Part shown: one piece after another, positions 28,415 to 36,749 of the stretch
Layout of the letters: every line of letters starts with the position of its first letter
How positions within the stretch are numbered: position 1 is the stretch's first letter
Source: Sphingobacterium bovistauri
GTDB lineage: Bacteria > Bacteroidota > Bacteroidia > Sphingobacteriales > Sphingobacteriaceae
Direction: 5' to 3'
Length of the DNA stretch: 64,000 nt
Assembly (NCBI RefSeq): GCF_020295405.1
Contig: NZ_JADEYP010000001.1
Coordinates: 1 to 64,000 of the forward strand
Position numbers and translations under genes: made by a program
The notes under the pieces: model-generated
The model's input: only the letters and a program-made list of their open reading frames with translations
What the model was told of the DNA's origin: nothing
Databases searched by the model: none

Positions 28415-29881
28415 ATGAAAATTATATATAAAATATTTTCCTTTTTGATGCTACTCGCCTTCATGGGCTGTCAAAAAATGGAGCGTCCAGTAATGAATAT
28501 TATTCCTGATCCCGCGGATGATGGAACAATTCGGGTATTAGCCATTGGGAATAGTTTTTCAGAAGATGCTTTAGAAACACATCTTTATGATTTAGCAAAA
28601 GCTAATGGACAAAAAATCATAATTGGGAACTTATATATCGGAGGTGCGACATTAGCTCAGCATGTTACCAATATAAAAGCGAATGCCAACGCGTATAGCT
28701 TTCGTAAGATTGATGCCGAAGGTACTAAAACAACGGTAGCGAATACGTCTATTGCCACTGCATTAGCAAGTGAAAATTGGACACATATTAGTTTCCAGCA
28801 GGAAAGTTCAAATTCTGGTAAGTTTGACACGTGGTCAGCATCACTAGCAGAACTCTATAATTATGTAGCACCTCGTGCTAAAAATGAAAACGTAAAGTTT
28901 CTTCTGCACCAAACGTGGGCTTATGCGAAGAACTCCACGCATTCAGGTTTTGACAATTATAACAAAGACCAAATGCAAATGTATACTGCTATTGTCGATG
29001 CGGTGAACAAAGCAAAAGAATTGGTGAAAATTGATCTAATTATTCCAGCTGGTACAGCGATTCAGAATGGAAGAACGAGTGTTGTGGAAGATAATTTCAC
29101 ACGTGATGGTTACCACTTAAGCATGCCCTTGGGGAGATATTTAGCTGCTTGCACATGGTATGAAGCCATCACTGGAACAAATGTAGTCGGAAATACCTAT
29201 AAACCAACAGGACTTTCTGATTTTGAAATTGGCATTGCTCAAAATGCAGCTCATTTTGCAGTCCAAAAACCGAACGAAGTAACTACCATGACCGATTTCC
29301 AAGGTGGTACTGGTGGTCCATTGACAAGTAGTGTTTTGTTGGATTTTGGGAATAATGTAGCATCTAATAATTGGAACCAAATAAACTCATTTCTTGCAGG
29401 TACTTCTATTAATTTAAAAGACAGTATTGGTTCATATGTTGGTATTAAACTTACTATAACAGAAAGATTTAATGGAATTAATGCAGATGGTCCTACCACA
29501 ACGACGACTCCACTCAATATGCCGTCAAATGTATCTAAATACTCCTATTTTGGCAACTCCAAAGGTGCCTTTAGTGGAATGACCATCGTACAAAGTAAAT
29601 TCGAATTGAGTGGGTTGGATAAAAATTTAAATTATGATATTTCATTTTTTGGCGCTCGAGGAAATGTCAGCGACAATAGAGAAACGAAATATGTATGCAA
29701 AGGAACTAATGAAGTGATAGTAAGGCTAAACACATCAAGTAACACTAATAAGATCGTGGTTGCAAAGGATATAAAGCCAGATGCTAATGGTAAAATAACA
29801 GTTACTGTAACATCAGGTGAAAATAATACAAACGGTACTGGTTTCTATTATTTATCTGCAGCAAGACTAATATCTAAATAA
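28415..29881 (+). CDS. SGNH/DUF4886-type lipoprotein with C-terminal beta-sandwich
   Basis: A 488-residue lipoprotein (lipobox AFMGC, Cys 19). Residues about 38-265 match the DUF4886 SGNH-hydrolase-like domain: GNSFSED with candidate nucleophile Ser47, and DGYH giving Asp231 and His234. Residues about 295-488 form a separate beta-rich domain of unknown role, possibly glycan-binding. Its place inside a SusCD operon suggests removal of an ester group (acetyl, succinyl or similar) from the imported glycan, which is inference. It lies 18 bases after susD, and a hairpin terminator follows it before the next gene. Confidence 0.75.
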   Translation: MKIIYKIFSFLMLLAFMGCQKMERPVMNIIPDPADDGTIRVLAIGNSFSEDALETHLYDLAKANGQKIIIGNLYIGGATLAQHVTNIKANANAYSFRKIDAEGTKTTVANTSIATALASENWTHISFQQESSNSGKFDTWSASLAELYNYVAPRAKNENVKFLLHQTWAYAKNSTHSGFDNYNKDQMQMYTAIVDAVNKAKELVKIDLIIPAGTAIQNGRTSVVEDNFTRDGYHLSMPLGRYLAACTWYEAITGTNVVGNTYKPTGLSDFEIGIAQNAAHFAVQKPNEVTTMTDFQGGTGGPLTSSVLLDFGNNVASNNWNQINSFLAGTSINLKDSIGSYVGIKLTITERFNGINADGPTTTTTPLNMPSNVSKYSYFGNSKGAFSGMTIVQSKFELSGLDKNLNYDISFFGARGNVSDNRETKYVCKGTNEVIVRLNTSSNTNKIVVAKDIKPDANGKITVTVTSGENNTNGTGFYYLSAARLISK

Positions 29882-29890
29882 CTATAATAT

Positions 29891-29917
29891 GTGTTCCTTT
29901 CCAATGGAGAGGAACAC
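29891..29917 (+). terminator. hairpin terminator/attenuator inside the PUL
   Basis: A 12-bp stem with one G-T wobble (29891-29902 with 29906-29917) and a 3-base loop is followed by CTTTT. It sits 9 bases after the DUF4886 stop and 15 bases before the GH144-like start, so it may lower expression of the last PUL gene. Confidence 0.65.
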
Positions 29918-29932
29918 CTTTTAATCTTTACT

Positions 29933-31255
29933 ATGAAAATCTATATCTTATTCGCTACATTATTTTTTATATTATTTGGATGCAAAACGTCAGATATTCA
30001 CAAGCAAGAAAAACAAACAGATGAGCTTCTTACTAAAATTCAAAAACAGACCTTTAAATATTTTTGGGAAGGAGCTGAAGAAACTTCGGGGCTAGCACGT
30101 GAACGTATTCATATGGATGGTATCTATCCTCAGAATGACGAAGATGTTATTACAATGGGTGGAAGTGGTTTTGGATTAATGAGTATACTAGTTGGAGTAG
30201 AAAGAAAATTTATAGAGCCACAACAAGCTGAACAGAGATTAAAAAAATCTTTAACCTATTTAGCCAATTTACCAAGATTCAAAGGCGCATTTGCTCATTG
30301 GTATGTTGGACCTACTTCACAAGTAAAAGCTTTCGGAAACAAAGATGATGGTGGGGATATTGTAGAGACCGCATTTTTGGCACAAGCCCTTATTTGCGTT
30401 AGGGAATTTTATAAAAATGGCAATACAGATCATAAAGAAATTGCAAAATTAGCTGATGATATTTGGAAAGGGATAGATTGGAATCATTACACCAATGGTA
30501 AAGATGTTTTATTCTGGCATTGGAGTCCTGAACATGAGTTTGGAATGAACCATCCAATACAAGGCTACGATGAATGCCTTATAACTTATGTTTTGGCAGC
30601 ATCATCACCTACTCACCCCATTAGTAAACAGGTATATATAAACGGCTGGGCTAGAAATGGACAAATTAAATCTGATATAAAGAAGTATGAAATTTCAACT
30701 GTAGCTAAACATAATGCAGCTCCGGGCGAAATTGGACCTTTATTTTGGGCACATTATAGTTTTTTGGGTTTAAACCCTAATGGATTAAAAGATGAATATG
30801 TTGATTACGGTTTAATAACCAAAAATCATACATTAATTAATATAGAACACGCAAAACAAAATCCTAAAAATTACATTGGGTATGGACCTGAAAAAGGATG
30901 GGGTTTGACGGCTAGTTATTCAACTTCTGGCTATGATGCACACCATCCGAATAACGACAAAGGTGTAATTTCACCTACTGCAGCGCTATCATCGATCCCT
31001 TATACACCAAAAGAAAGTATTTCTTTCGCAAATTACCTATTTGACAAATTAGGTGATAAAGTATGGGGCGAATACGGTTTTTATGATGCCTATAGCGAAA
31101 CAGACAACTGGTTTCCTAAACAATATTTAGCAATAGATCAAGGGCCAATTGTCGTGATGATTGAAAATTACAGATCTAAAATGCTTTGGAACCTTTTTAT
31201 GAACGCTCCTGAAATAAAAATCGGACTTAAAAAACTTTCTTTTAGCAACGATTAG
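29933..31255 (+). CDS. GH144-like glucanase lipoprotein (PF10091 'glucoamylase' family)
   Basis: A lipoprotein of 440 residues (lipobox ILFGC, Cys 17). The conserved stretch TMGGSGFGLMSILVGVER, then HWYVGP, DIVETAF, HWSPEHEF and NHPIQGYDECLITYVLAA identify the PF10091 family. Bacteroidota members of this length and with this Cys-anchored form are GH144 endo-beta-1,2-glucanases. The alternative is another specificity within PF10091. I start it at ATG 29933, because the upstream GTG at 29891 lies in a terminator stem and would spoil the signal peptide. It is the only glycosidase in this PUL. Confidence 0.82.
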   Translation: MKIYILFATLFFILFGCKTSDIHKQEKQTDELLTKIQKQTFKYFWEGAEETSGLARERIHMDGIYPQNDEDVITMGGSGFGLMSILVGVERKFIEPQQAEQRLKKSLTYLANLPRFKGAFAHWYVGPTSQVKAFGNKDDGGDIVETAFLAQALICVREFYKNGNTDHKEIAKLADDIWKGIDWNHYTNGKDVLFWHWSPEHEFGMNHPIQGYDECLITYVLAASSPTHPISKQVYINGWARNGQIKSDIKKYEISTVAKHNAAPGEIGPLFWAHYSFLGLNPNGLKDEYVDYGLITKNHTLINIEHAKQNPKNYIGYGPEKGWGLTASYSTSGYDAHHPNNDKGVISPTAALSSIPYTPKESISFANYLFDKLGDKVWGEYGFYDAYSETDNWFPKQYLAIDQGPIVVMIENYRSKMLWNLFMNAPEIKIGLKKLSFSND

Positions 31256-31329
31256 CTGCATAAACAAGTCTTTATCTTACAAAAATTAAATTAATAAGAT
31301 TGGTTATTAATTTACATTAACAAAAGTGG

Positions 31330-31337
31330 TATATTTG
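31330..31337 (+). promoter_or_regulatory. -7 promoter element of the hybrid histidine kinase gene
   Basis: TATATTTG is an exact TAnnTTTG match 20 bases before the GTG start. A TTG at 31300 is further away than the usual -33 spacing. Confidence 0.4.
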
Positions 31338-31357
31338 GCTATAATAAGTTTTAACAC

Positions 31358-33445
31358 GTGTCATTATCCAAAACTACCATATTAAGATTATTATTAGTTA
31401 TAGTAATTATTGTTTCTTTCATTATACTATGTGTAATTTTTATATCACAGTATAAGCAATACAAAGATGTAGAGAATAGGCTAAACATAGCCTATTCTAA
31501 TAATTCTAGGCTATCACCTAATTTATACAAGCTATTTTCGACTTTTAGTGAAGTTGATAATCTCTATCGTTTGTACGCTATTTCTTTTGATACAACTAGT
31601 TTTAACAATTACCAGACTAAACTAGATACCCTTCATACTTTCATTACAGAAATTGATTCACTTCCAGAAAGTAAGAATAAAGAAATTACCTATCTCGATG
31701 AGACACTATCAAAACAATATATTGCGATTAAGAAACAAGTTGATAATCTTATAATTCTTGCTAATGATAACGAAAGTGCTAAAAATGAAATATTAAATAC
31801 TACTAATCAAAATATAATCACCTCTTCAGATCCTATCATAAAAAGAATATTAAGTGATACTGGTGCTCGCGTACAGCTTGAAGCTGATACTATAATAAGG
31901 AAAAAGGGAAATTTATTTAACCGTATTTTCAATACTAAAAGTGACACCTTACTAAATGTCAATAACTCCAAGACATTTAATGTAAATCAAATAGAAATAA
32001 TCCAAAAAAATATTGACCACCTAATTCAAACAAATAAAATAAGGCATTCTAATAACATTGCAAATCTTCGTACGAAATATCTGTTAGCGAAGGAAAAAGA
32101 AAGAATGTTAATAGCAGCGAACTATGAATTAATCAGTGAGCTTAAAAAAACAATTGAATCGATAAGAGAATTAGAATTTCAGAAATTTAGATCAGCAGAA
32201 AAGGAAGATTATATTTTATACAGGCATAATACACAAAAATTTCGCTCATATGCTATCATGGCATTGAGTGTAATACTCGTTATGTTAATCTTTATTATTT
32301 ATTATCAATATGTAGTATCTAAATATGAAAAGAAAATTATAAAAGAAAAGGACTATGCTTCTAAATTAGCTAAAGAAAAAACGAATTTATTAGCAAATAT
32401 TAGTCATGAGATTCGTACACCATTGAATTCGTTAAAGGGTGTTATTAAATTATTGACATCCAATAAAATTGATAAAATCGATGATCAATTATTAAACAAC
32501 ATTAATTATGATATTAATTTAATTAACAATACTGTTAATGACATTCTAAATTTGAGTAAAATAGAATCTAATTCTGTCAAAGTACTTTTCGATGAAGTTA
32601 ATATAACTAAAATCGTAGATGACACCTTCAATTTACATAAATATCAAGCCGATCAAAAGGGTATAAAATTGATCAACAATAATAATTTAAATCCACTACA
32701 TATTATTCAATCTAATGAATTCAGATTGAGACAGATCATCTCAAATCTTATAAGTAACGCTATTAAATACACCGAAAAAGGGACTGTGACAATAGAAACA
32801 AAATTTGTTAAGGATAATATTTTTATTGATGTAATTGATACTGGCATTGGAATAGATGACAGAAAATTGGATCAAATTTTCAGAAAGTATTACACTGTTG
32901 ATGGAGAAAAGAACAATGTCGGCTTCGGCTTAGGTCTGCATATTTCTCAAATTCTAGCACAACAAATTGGAGGAAAACTGAGTGTCAAAAGTAAGCTTGG
33001 TAATGGATCTACATTTTCATTACAAGTTTCAACGGTAAATACTAATTCAGAACAAAAGCTTAATCCTAAAAAACAACTTCCTAATGATATTTCAATTGTA
33101 TTTATTGATGACAATAAAATTAATATCCTGCTAGCTCAACAGACTTTTGATGACTACCACAATGTAAAACTATTTGAAAGCGCTTCTTTAGCACTGAATT
33201 ACATTGAAATCAATAAACCTCAAATAGTTATAACAGATATTATTATGACTGATATTTGTGGATGGGATGTTCTAACAAAAATAAGATCAAATAAATCTCT
33301 CGATAATACAAAAGTAATAGCAAACTCTGCAGAAAATAATTTTGCAGATAATAAAAAATCAGTTTACACCTTTGATGGAGTTATTGAAAAAGGATTTACG
33401 ATCAATGAACTGGCAAGAATCTATTATAATGATCTAAATCAATGA
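31358..33445 (+). CDS. membrane hybrid histidine kinase with C-terminal receiver
   Basis: A 695-residue sensor kinase starting at GTG. Two membrane segments (about 8-31 and 295-317) bracket a helical extracytoplasmic domain of about 265 residues that I cannot assign. Then come a HisKA domain with NISHEIRTPLN (phospho-acceptor His350), an HATPase with ISNLISNAIKYT, DTGIGI and GFGLGLHIS, and a receiver domain whose acceptor is Asp627 (ITDIIMTD). The receiver keeps the DD pair, Ser in NSAEN and Lys in EKGF. There is no DNA-binding domain, so a separate phosphotransfer or response protein elsewhere is needed. It follows the PUL by about 100 bases but has its own promoter element. Confidence 0.88.
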   Translation: MSLSKTTILRLLLVIVIIVSFIILCVIFISQYKQYKDVENRLNIAYSNNSRLSPNLYKLFSTFSEVDNLYRLYAISFDTTSFNNYQTKLDTLHTFITEIDSLPESKNKEITYLDETLSKQYIAIKKQVDNLIILANDNESAKNEILNTTNQNIITSSDPIIKRILSDTGARVQLEADTIIRKKGNLFNRIFNTKSDTLLNVNNSKTFNVNQIEIIQKNIDHLIQTNKIRHSNNIANLRTKYLLAKEKERMLIAANYELISELKKTIESIRELEFQKFRSAEKEDYILYRHNTQKFRSYAIMALSVILVMLIFIIYYQYVVSKYEKKIIKEKDYASKLAKEKTNLLANISHEIRTPLNSLKGVIKLLTSNKIDKIDDQLLNNINYDINLINNTVNDILNLSKIESNSVKVLFDEVNITKIVDDTFNLHKYQADQKGIKLINNNNLNPLHIIQSNEFRLRQIISNLISNAIKYTEKGTVTIETKFVKDNIFIDVIDTGIGIDDRKLDQIFRKYYTVDGEKNNVGFGLGLHISQILAQQIGGKLSVKSKLGNGSTFSLQVSTVNTNSEQKLNPKKQLPNDISIVFIDDNKINILLAQQTFDDYHNVKLFESASLALNYIEINKPQIVITDIIMTDICGWDVLTKIRSNKSLDNTKVIANSAENNFADNKKSVYTFDGVIEKGFTINELARIYYNDLNQ

Positions 33446-33481
33446 AAGAATAGAGAGAGACAAAATCTCTCTCTATTCTTT
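33445..33481. terminator. bidirectional terminator overlapping two stop codons
   Basis: A perfect 16-bp stem (33445-33460 with 33466-33481) has a 5-base loop CAAAA. The left arm begins at the last base of the kinase stop codon, and the right arm contains the TAG of the convergent dehydrogenase gene. Confidence 0.88.
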
Positions 33482-34261
33482 TATTAACGCTCTATCCAAG
33501 TGAACATATCCACCATCTACATACACAAGTTGTCCTGTAGTATGACTAGAACGATTAGATAATAAAAATACCGCCGTATTTGCAATTTCCTCAGAAGTAG
33601 TCATACGATGTTCCAAAGGAATTCGATCTGTAATCTTTTTTAAGGTTTCTTCTGGATTAGCTAATGTCTGAATCCAAGTGTCATATTGTGGAGTAGCACA
33701 TTCAGCAACTATAATAGCATTTACACGAATTCCATAGGGCAATAATTCAACAGCCCATTCTCTTGTTAGCGCATTTCTTGCACCATTAGCGGCGGCGTAT
33801 CCTGATGTCCCCCCCTGTCCTGTCTCTGCAGTTTTGGAACTAATATTTAAAATCACTCCTTTGGATTTTTTCAAAGCTCCTAACGCATGATGTACAGTCA
33901 AATAATAATGAACTACATTTTTATGGTAAGATTCAATAAACCCTTCATAGTTACCATTTTCTAAACCAACACCATCGTTTTGCCCAGCATTATTTACAAC
34001 GCCATCTATTCTCCCGAATTTTTCAAGCGCAGCTTCTATTGCAATTTTGGATTCTTCTGGATTGGATAGCTCTGCTTCGATACATAGACATTGACCGCCT
34101 AACGATTCTACTTCTGCCTTCACTAGATTGTTATCACTTTGCTTCCGACCTACTATTACAGGAATAGCTCCTTCCTTTACTAATGCTAATACAATTCCTC
34201 TACCAATTCCTTTTGCTCCACCTGTAACGATGAAAACTTTATCTCTTATATTTAAGTCCAT
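33473..34261 (-). CDS. SDR dehydrogenase, probable L-fucose dehydrogenase (FucX-like)
   Basis: A 262-residue short-chain dehydrogenase with the cofactor motif TGGAKGIG (14-21) and NNAG near 90. The stretch NISSKTAETGQGGTSGYAA and the end SSHTTGQLVYVDGGYVHLDRA resemble the L-fucose dehydrogenase of the Campylobacter fucose locus. It would oxidise L-fucose to L-fuconolactone. An oddity is that the expected catalytic YxxxK reads Tyr155-A-A-A-Asn159, so the lysine is replaced. It is the last gene of the fucose operon and its stop lies inside the terminator. The role is inferred from cluster and similarity. Confidence 0.78.
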   Translation of the reverse strand: MDLNIRDKVFIVTGGAKGIGRGIVLALVKEGAIPVIVGRKQSDNNLVKAEVESLGGQCLCIEAELSNPEESKIAIEAALEKFGRIDGVVNNAGQNDGVGLENGNYEGFIESYHKNVVHYYLTVHHALGALKKSKGVILNISSKTAETGQGGTSGYAAANGARNALTREWAVELLPYGIRVNAIIVAECATPQYDTWIQTLANPEETLKKITDRIPLEHRMTTSEEIANTAVFLLSNRSSHTTGQLVYVDGGYVHLDRALIKE

Positions 34262-34270
34262 ACGGTTATA

Positions 34271-35101
34271 TTATTTCAAACTATAAAAATTTACGGCATT
34301 TAAACCCCAAAATAAATCTAATTCTGCCTGCGTAAAATATTTAAGCTTATCTTGCACGATTTCAATACTTTGTTCATAAGATGAAGCCAAAAGACATACT
34401 GGCCAGTCAGAGCCGTAGCAAATACGATTTTTACCAAAGCATTTAATCACATGATCTACATATTGCGTAAAATGATCTAATCGCCAATTTGTCCAATCAG
34501 CTTCAGTTGCTAAACCAGAAATTTTACAATACACATTAGGATACGAAGACAAATCTTGAATAAACAATGCCCATTCCTCAAACTCCTGACTCTTAATAGG
34601 AGGTTTTGCAATGTGATCTAGCATGAACTTTTGATTAGGATTAGCACGTACACAATGCAATGTACTTTCATAATGTCTGGGTCTGATTAATAGATCATAT
34701 GTATAATCATATTTAGTAAGGCTTTGTATCCCATTCAGAAATTCATCTGTGCTGAGAAAATTTCCATCTTCCTCACCTTCTATTACATGCCTAAACCCTT
34801 TTATAATATTGTATTTTTGATATTCATCCAAATATTCATCAATTTGAGGAGAATGTAAATCCACCCAACCTACGACACCTTTTATCATTTTGTAAGCCTG
34901 TGCTAATTCGGCTAAAAAGTGTGATTCTTTATTTGACTGACTTGCCTGTACAGCTACCACACCATCAAAATTATTATCCTTCAATGTTTGGGCAATATCA
35001 TTAGGAAGAAAATTGCGCTGGATGCTGGACATATTATCAGTAATCCAAGTATCACGATTGGGATCATAAATCCAAAAATGTTGATGAGTATCTATACGCA
35101 T
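34271..35101 (-). CDS. amidohydrolase-family lactonase (L-fuconolactonase)
   Basis: A 276-residue amidohydrolase_2 TIM-barrel enzyme. It begins with the metal-binding DTHQHFWIYDP, has HIAKPP in the middle and the signature CYGSDWPVC near residue 225. Enzymes of this group in fucose loci hydrolyse L-fucono-lactone to L-fuconate in the cytoplasm. It lies between the SDR (9-base gap) and the FAH-family gene (3-base gap), so it is co-transcribed. Another lactone or 2-pyrone substrate is possible, but the neighbourhood favours fucose. Confidence 0.85.
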   Translation of the reverse strand: MRIDTHQHFWIYDPNRDTWITDNMSSIQRNFLPNDIAQTLKDNNFDGVVAVQASQSNKESHFLAELAQAYKMIKGVVGWVDLHSPQIDEYLDEYQKYNIIKGFRHVIEGEEDGNFLSTDEFLNGIQSLTKYDYTYDLLIRPRHYESTLHCVRANPNQKFMLDHIAKPPIKSQEFEEWALFIQDLSSYPNVYCKISGLATEADWTNWRLDHFTQYVDHVIKCFGKNRICYGSDWPVCLLASSYEQSIEIVQDKLKYFTQAELDLFWGLNAVNFYSLK

Positions 35102-35104
35102 ATC

Positions 35105-35959
35105 TTACTTTTTATAAGCTATTACTTCCTGTCTCTGTTCACCTAAATAATCAGCACCCAACTCAATCACATCCCCCTCTTTCAAATATATTGGAGGATT
35201 AAACCCTAAACCTACGCCTGCTGGCGTACCTGTAGATATCACATCACCAGGTAATAATGTCATAAATTGAGAAACATATGACACGATGAATGGTACAGAA
35301 AATATTAAATTTTTAGTATTACCATTCTGATACGTTTTACCATTTACTTTTAACCAAAGATTGACATTGTTAATATCAGGAATCTCATCTTTAGTAGTCA
35401 GTACCGGTCCCATTGGCGCGAATGTATCGCAACCCTTGCCTTTATCCCAGGTTCCTCCACGTTCAATTTGAAACTCACGCTCAGAAACATCATTATGTAA
35501 AACATAACCAGCTACGTAATCTAATGCGTTAGCTTCTTCAACATAAGATGCTTTCTGTCCTATGACGATGCCAAATTCTACTTCCCAATCTGTTTTTTGA
35601 GAATTTTTCGGAATAACAACAGTGTCATTAGGACCTACCAAAGCTGTTGTTGATTTCATGAAAATAATAGGCTCTGCCGGAATCGCAGCCCCTGTTTCTT
35701 CAGCATGATCTTTATAATTTAATCCAATACAAACAATTTTGGAAGGACGGGCAAATGGTGAACCTAATCGGATATTAGCTTCTACTTCTTTCAAATTCGT
35801 TAAATTTTGTTGGACATAAACTTTAAGCCTATCTATACCATTACTCTCAAAGAATTGCTCATCATAATTTTTGACAAAATCTGATACATCAAAATTTTTA
35901 TAATCTATTTGAACACCTGCTCTTTCACTACCCACCTCCCCAAATCTTATTAGTTTCAT
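35105..35959 (-). CDS. fumarylacetoacetase-family hydrolase (2,4-diketo-3-deoxy-L-fuconate hydrolase)
   Basis: A 284-residue FAH-family protein with the family signatures CIGLNYKDHAEETG, DWEVEFGIVIG, YVLHNDVSERE and STGTPAGVGLG; the Glu and Asp metal ligands are present. In the non-phosphorylating fucose route the FAH member cleaves 2,4-diketo-3-deoxy-L-fuconate to pyruvate and L-lactate. It is flanked by the partner SDR upstream and the lactonase downstream. The assignment rests on context plus family. Confidence 0.85.
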   Translation of the reverse strand: MKLIRFGEVGSERAGVQIDYKNFDVSDFVKNYDEQFFESNGIDRLKVYVQQNLTNLKEVEANIRLGSPFARPSKIVCIGLNYKDHAEETGAAIPAEPIIFMKSTTALVGPNDTVVIPKNSQKTDWEVEFGIVIGQKASYVEEANALDYVAGYVLHNDVSEREFQIERGGTWDKGKGCDTFAPMGPVLTTKDEIPDINNVNLWLKVNGKTYQNGNTKNLIFSVPFIVSYVSQFMTLLPGDVISTGTPAGVGLGFNPPIYLKEGDVIELGADYLGEQRQEVIAYKK

Positions 35960-35983
35960 ATTTAGCTATTTATGTGTTTTTTA

Positions 35984-36748
35984 TTAGTTATTTAATTTTA
36001 TAAAGCCTCCATCTATAGGATAATCATTACCAGTGATAAAAGCTGCATCATCTGAACAAAGAAATAATGCCAATTTAGCAATTTCTTCGGGTTGTGCCAT
36101 CCTACCTATAGGCTGAGAATCAGACAATTTTTTAAACATTTCACCCTCTTTACCAGGATAGTTTTTTGAAATAAACCCATCTACAAATGGAGTATGTACT
36201 CTTGCAGGTGAAATAGAATTAGATCGAATATTGTCCTTCATATAATCTCTTGCTACTGAAAGATTCATCGCATAAATAGCTCCCTTGCTCATCGAGTATG
36301 CAAAACGGTCAGGTATACCAACTACAGCAGCTATAGACGCCAAATTTAAGATTGCTCCACCTCCATGCGATTTCATTACAGGAATAATACTATATAAAGT
36401 ATTATAAGCTCCTTTGACATTTACATCAAATACTTTTGAAAAATCTTCCTCTTTACAATTTTCTATATTACCCACATGTGCAATACCTGCATTATTGACC
36501 AAAATATCAATTTTACCAATAACCTGTACTGCTGTTATGACCTCAAGCTGATTTGTCACATTCAAGACATGTACCTGAGCATTGCCACCTTTTGCTTTAA
36601 TTTCTTTCGCTACATTTTCAGCTCCCTCTGCGTTCAAATCAAAAATATGAACATAAGCACCTTCTTTTGCAAACAATTCACAAATTGCTTTACCGATACC
36701 GGATCCACCTCCAGTCACCACCGCTACTTTATCCTGTAATTTTAACAT
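35984..36748 (-). CDS. SDR dehydrogenase, probable 2-keto-3-deoxy-L-fuconate dehydrogenase
   Basis: A 254-residue short-chain dehydrogenase with VVTGGGSGIG (10-19), NNAGIAH near 87, LASIA and an intact YSMSK catalytic pair. The SPARVHTPFVDGF segment resembles 2-keto-3-deoxy-L-fuconate dehydrogenases (COG1028, BDH2-like). It would oxidise the C4 hydroxyl of KDF to give the substrate of the FAH-family hydrolase that follows 24 bases downstream. It begins one base after the fucosidase stop. Confidence 0.85.
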   Translation of the reverse strand: MLKLQDKVAVVTGGGSGIGKAICELFAKEGAYVHIFDLNAEGAENVAKEIKAKGGNAQVHVLNVTNQLEVITAVQVIGKIDILVNNAGIAHVGNIENCKEEDFSKVFDVNVKGAYNTLYSIIPVMKSHGGGAILNLASIAAVVGIPDRFAYSMSKGAIYAMNLSVARDYMKDNIRSNSISPARVHTPFVDGFISKNYPGKEGEMFKKLSDSQPIGRMAQPEEIAKLALFLCSDDAAFITGNDYPIDGGFIKLNN

Positions 36749-36749
36749 T

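Noticed and set aside
29891-29932. GTG-initiated 14-codon extension of the GH144-like gene
   Set aside because: The extension lies in a 12-bp terminator hairpin and would bury the lipoprotein signal peptide; ATG 29933 gives a clean lipobox.
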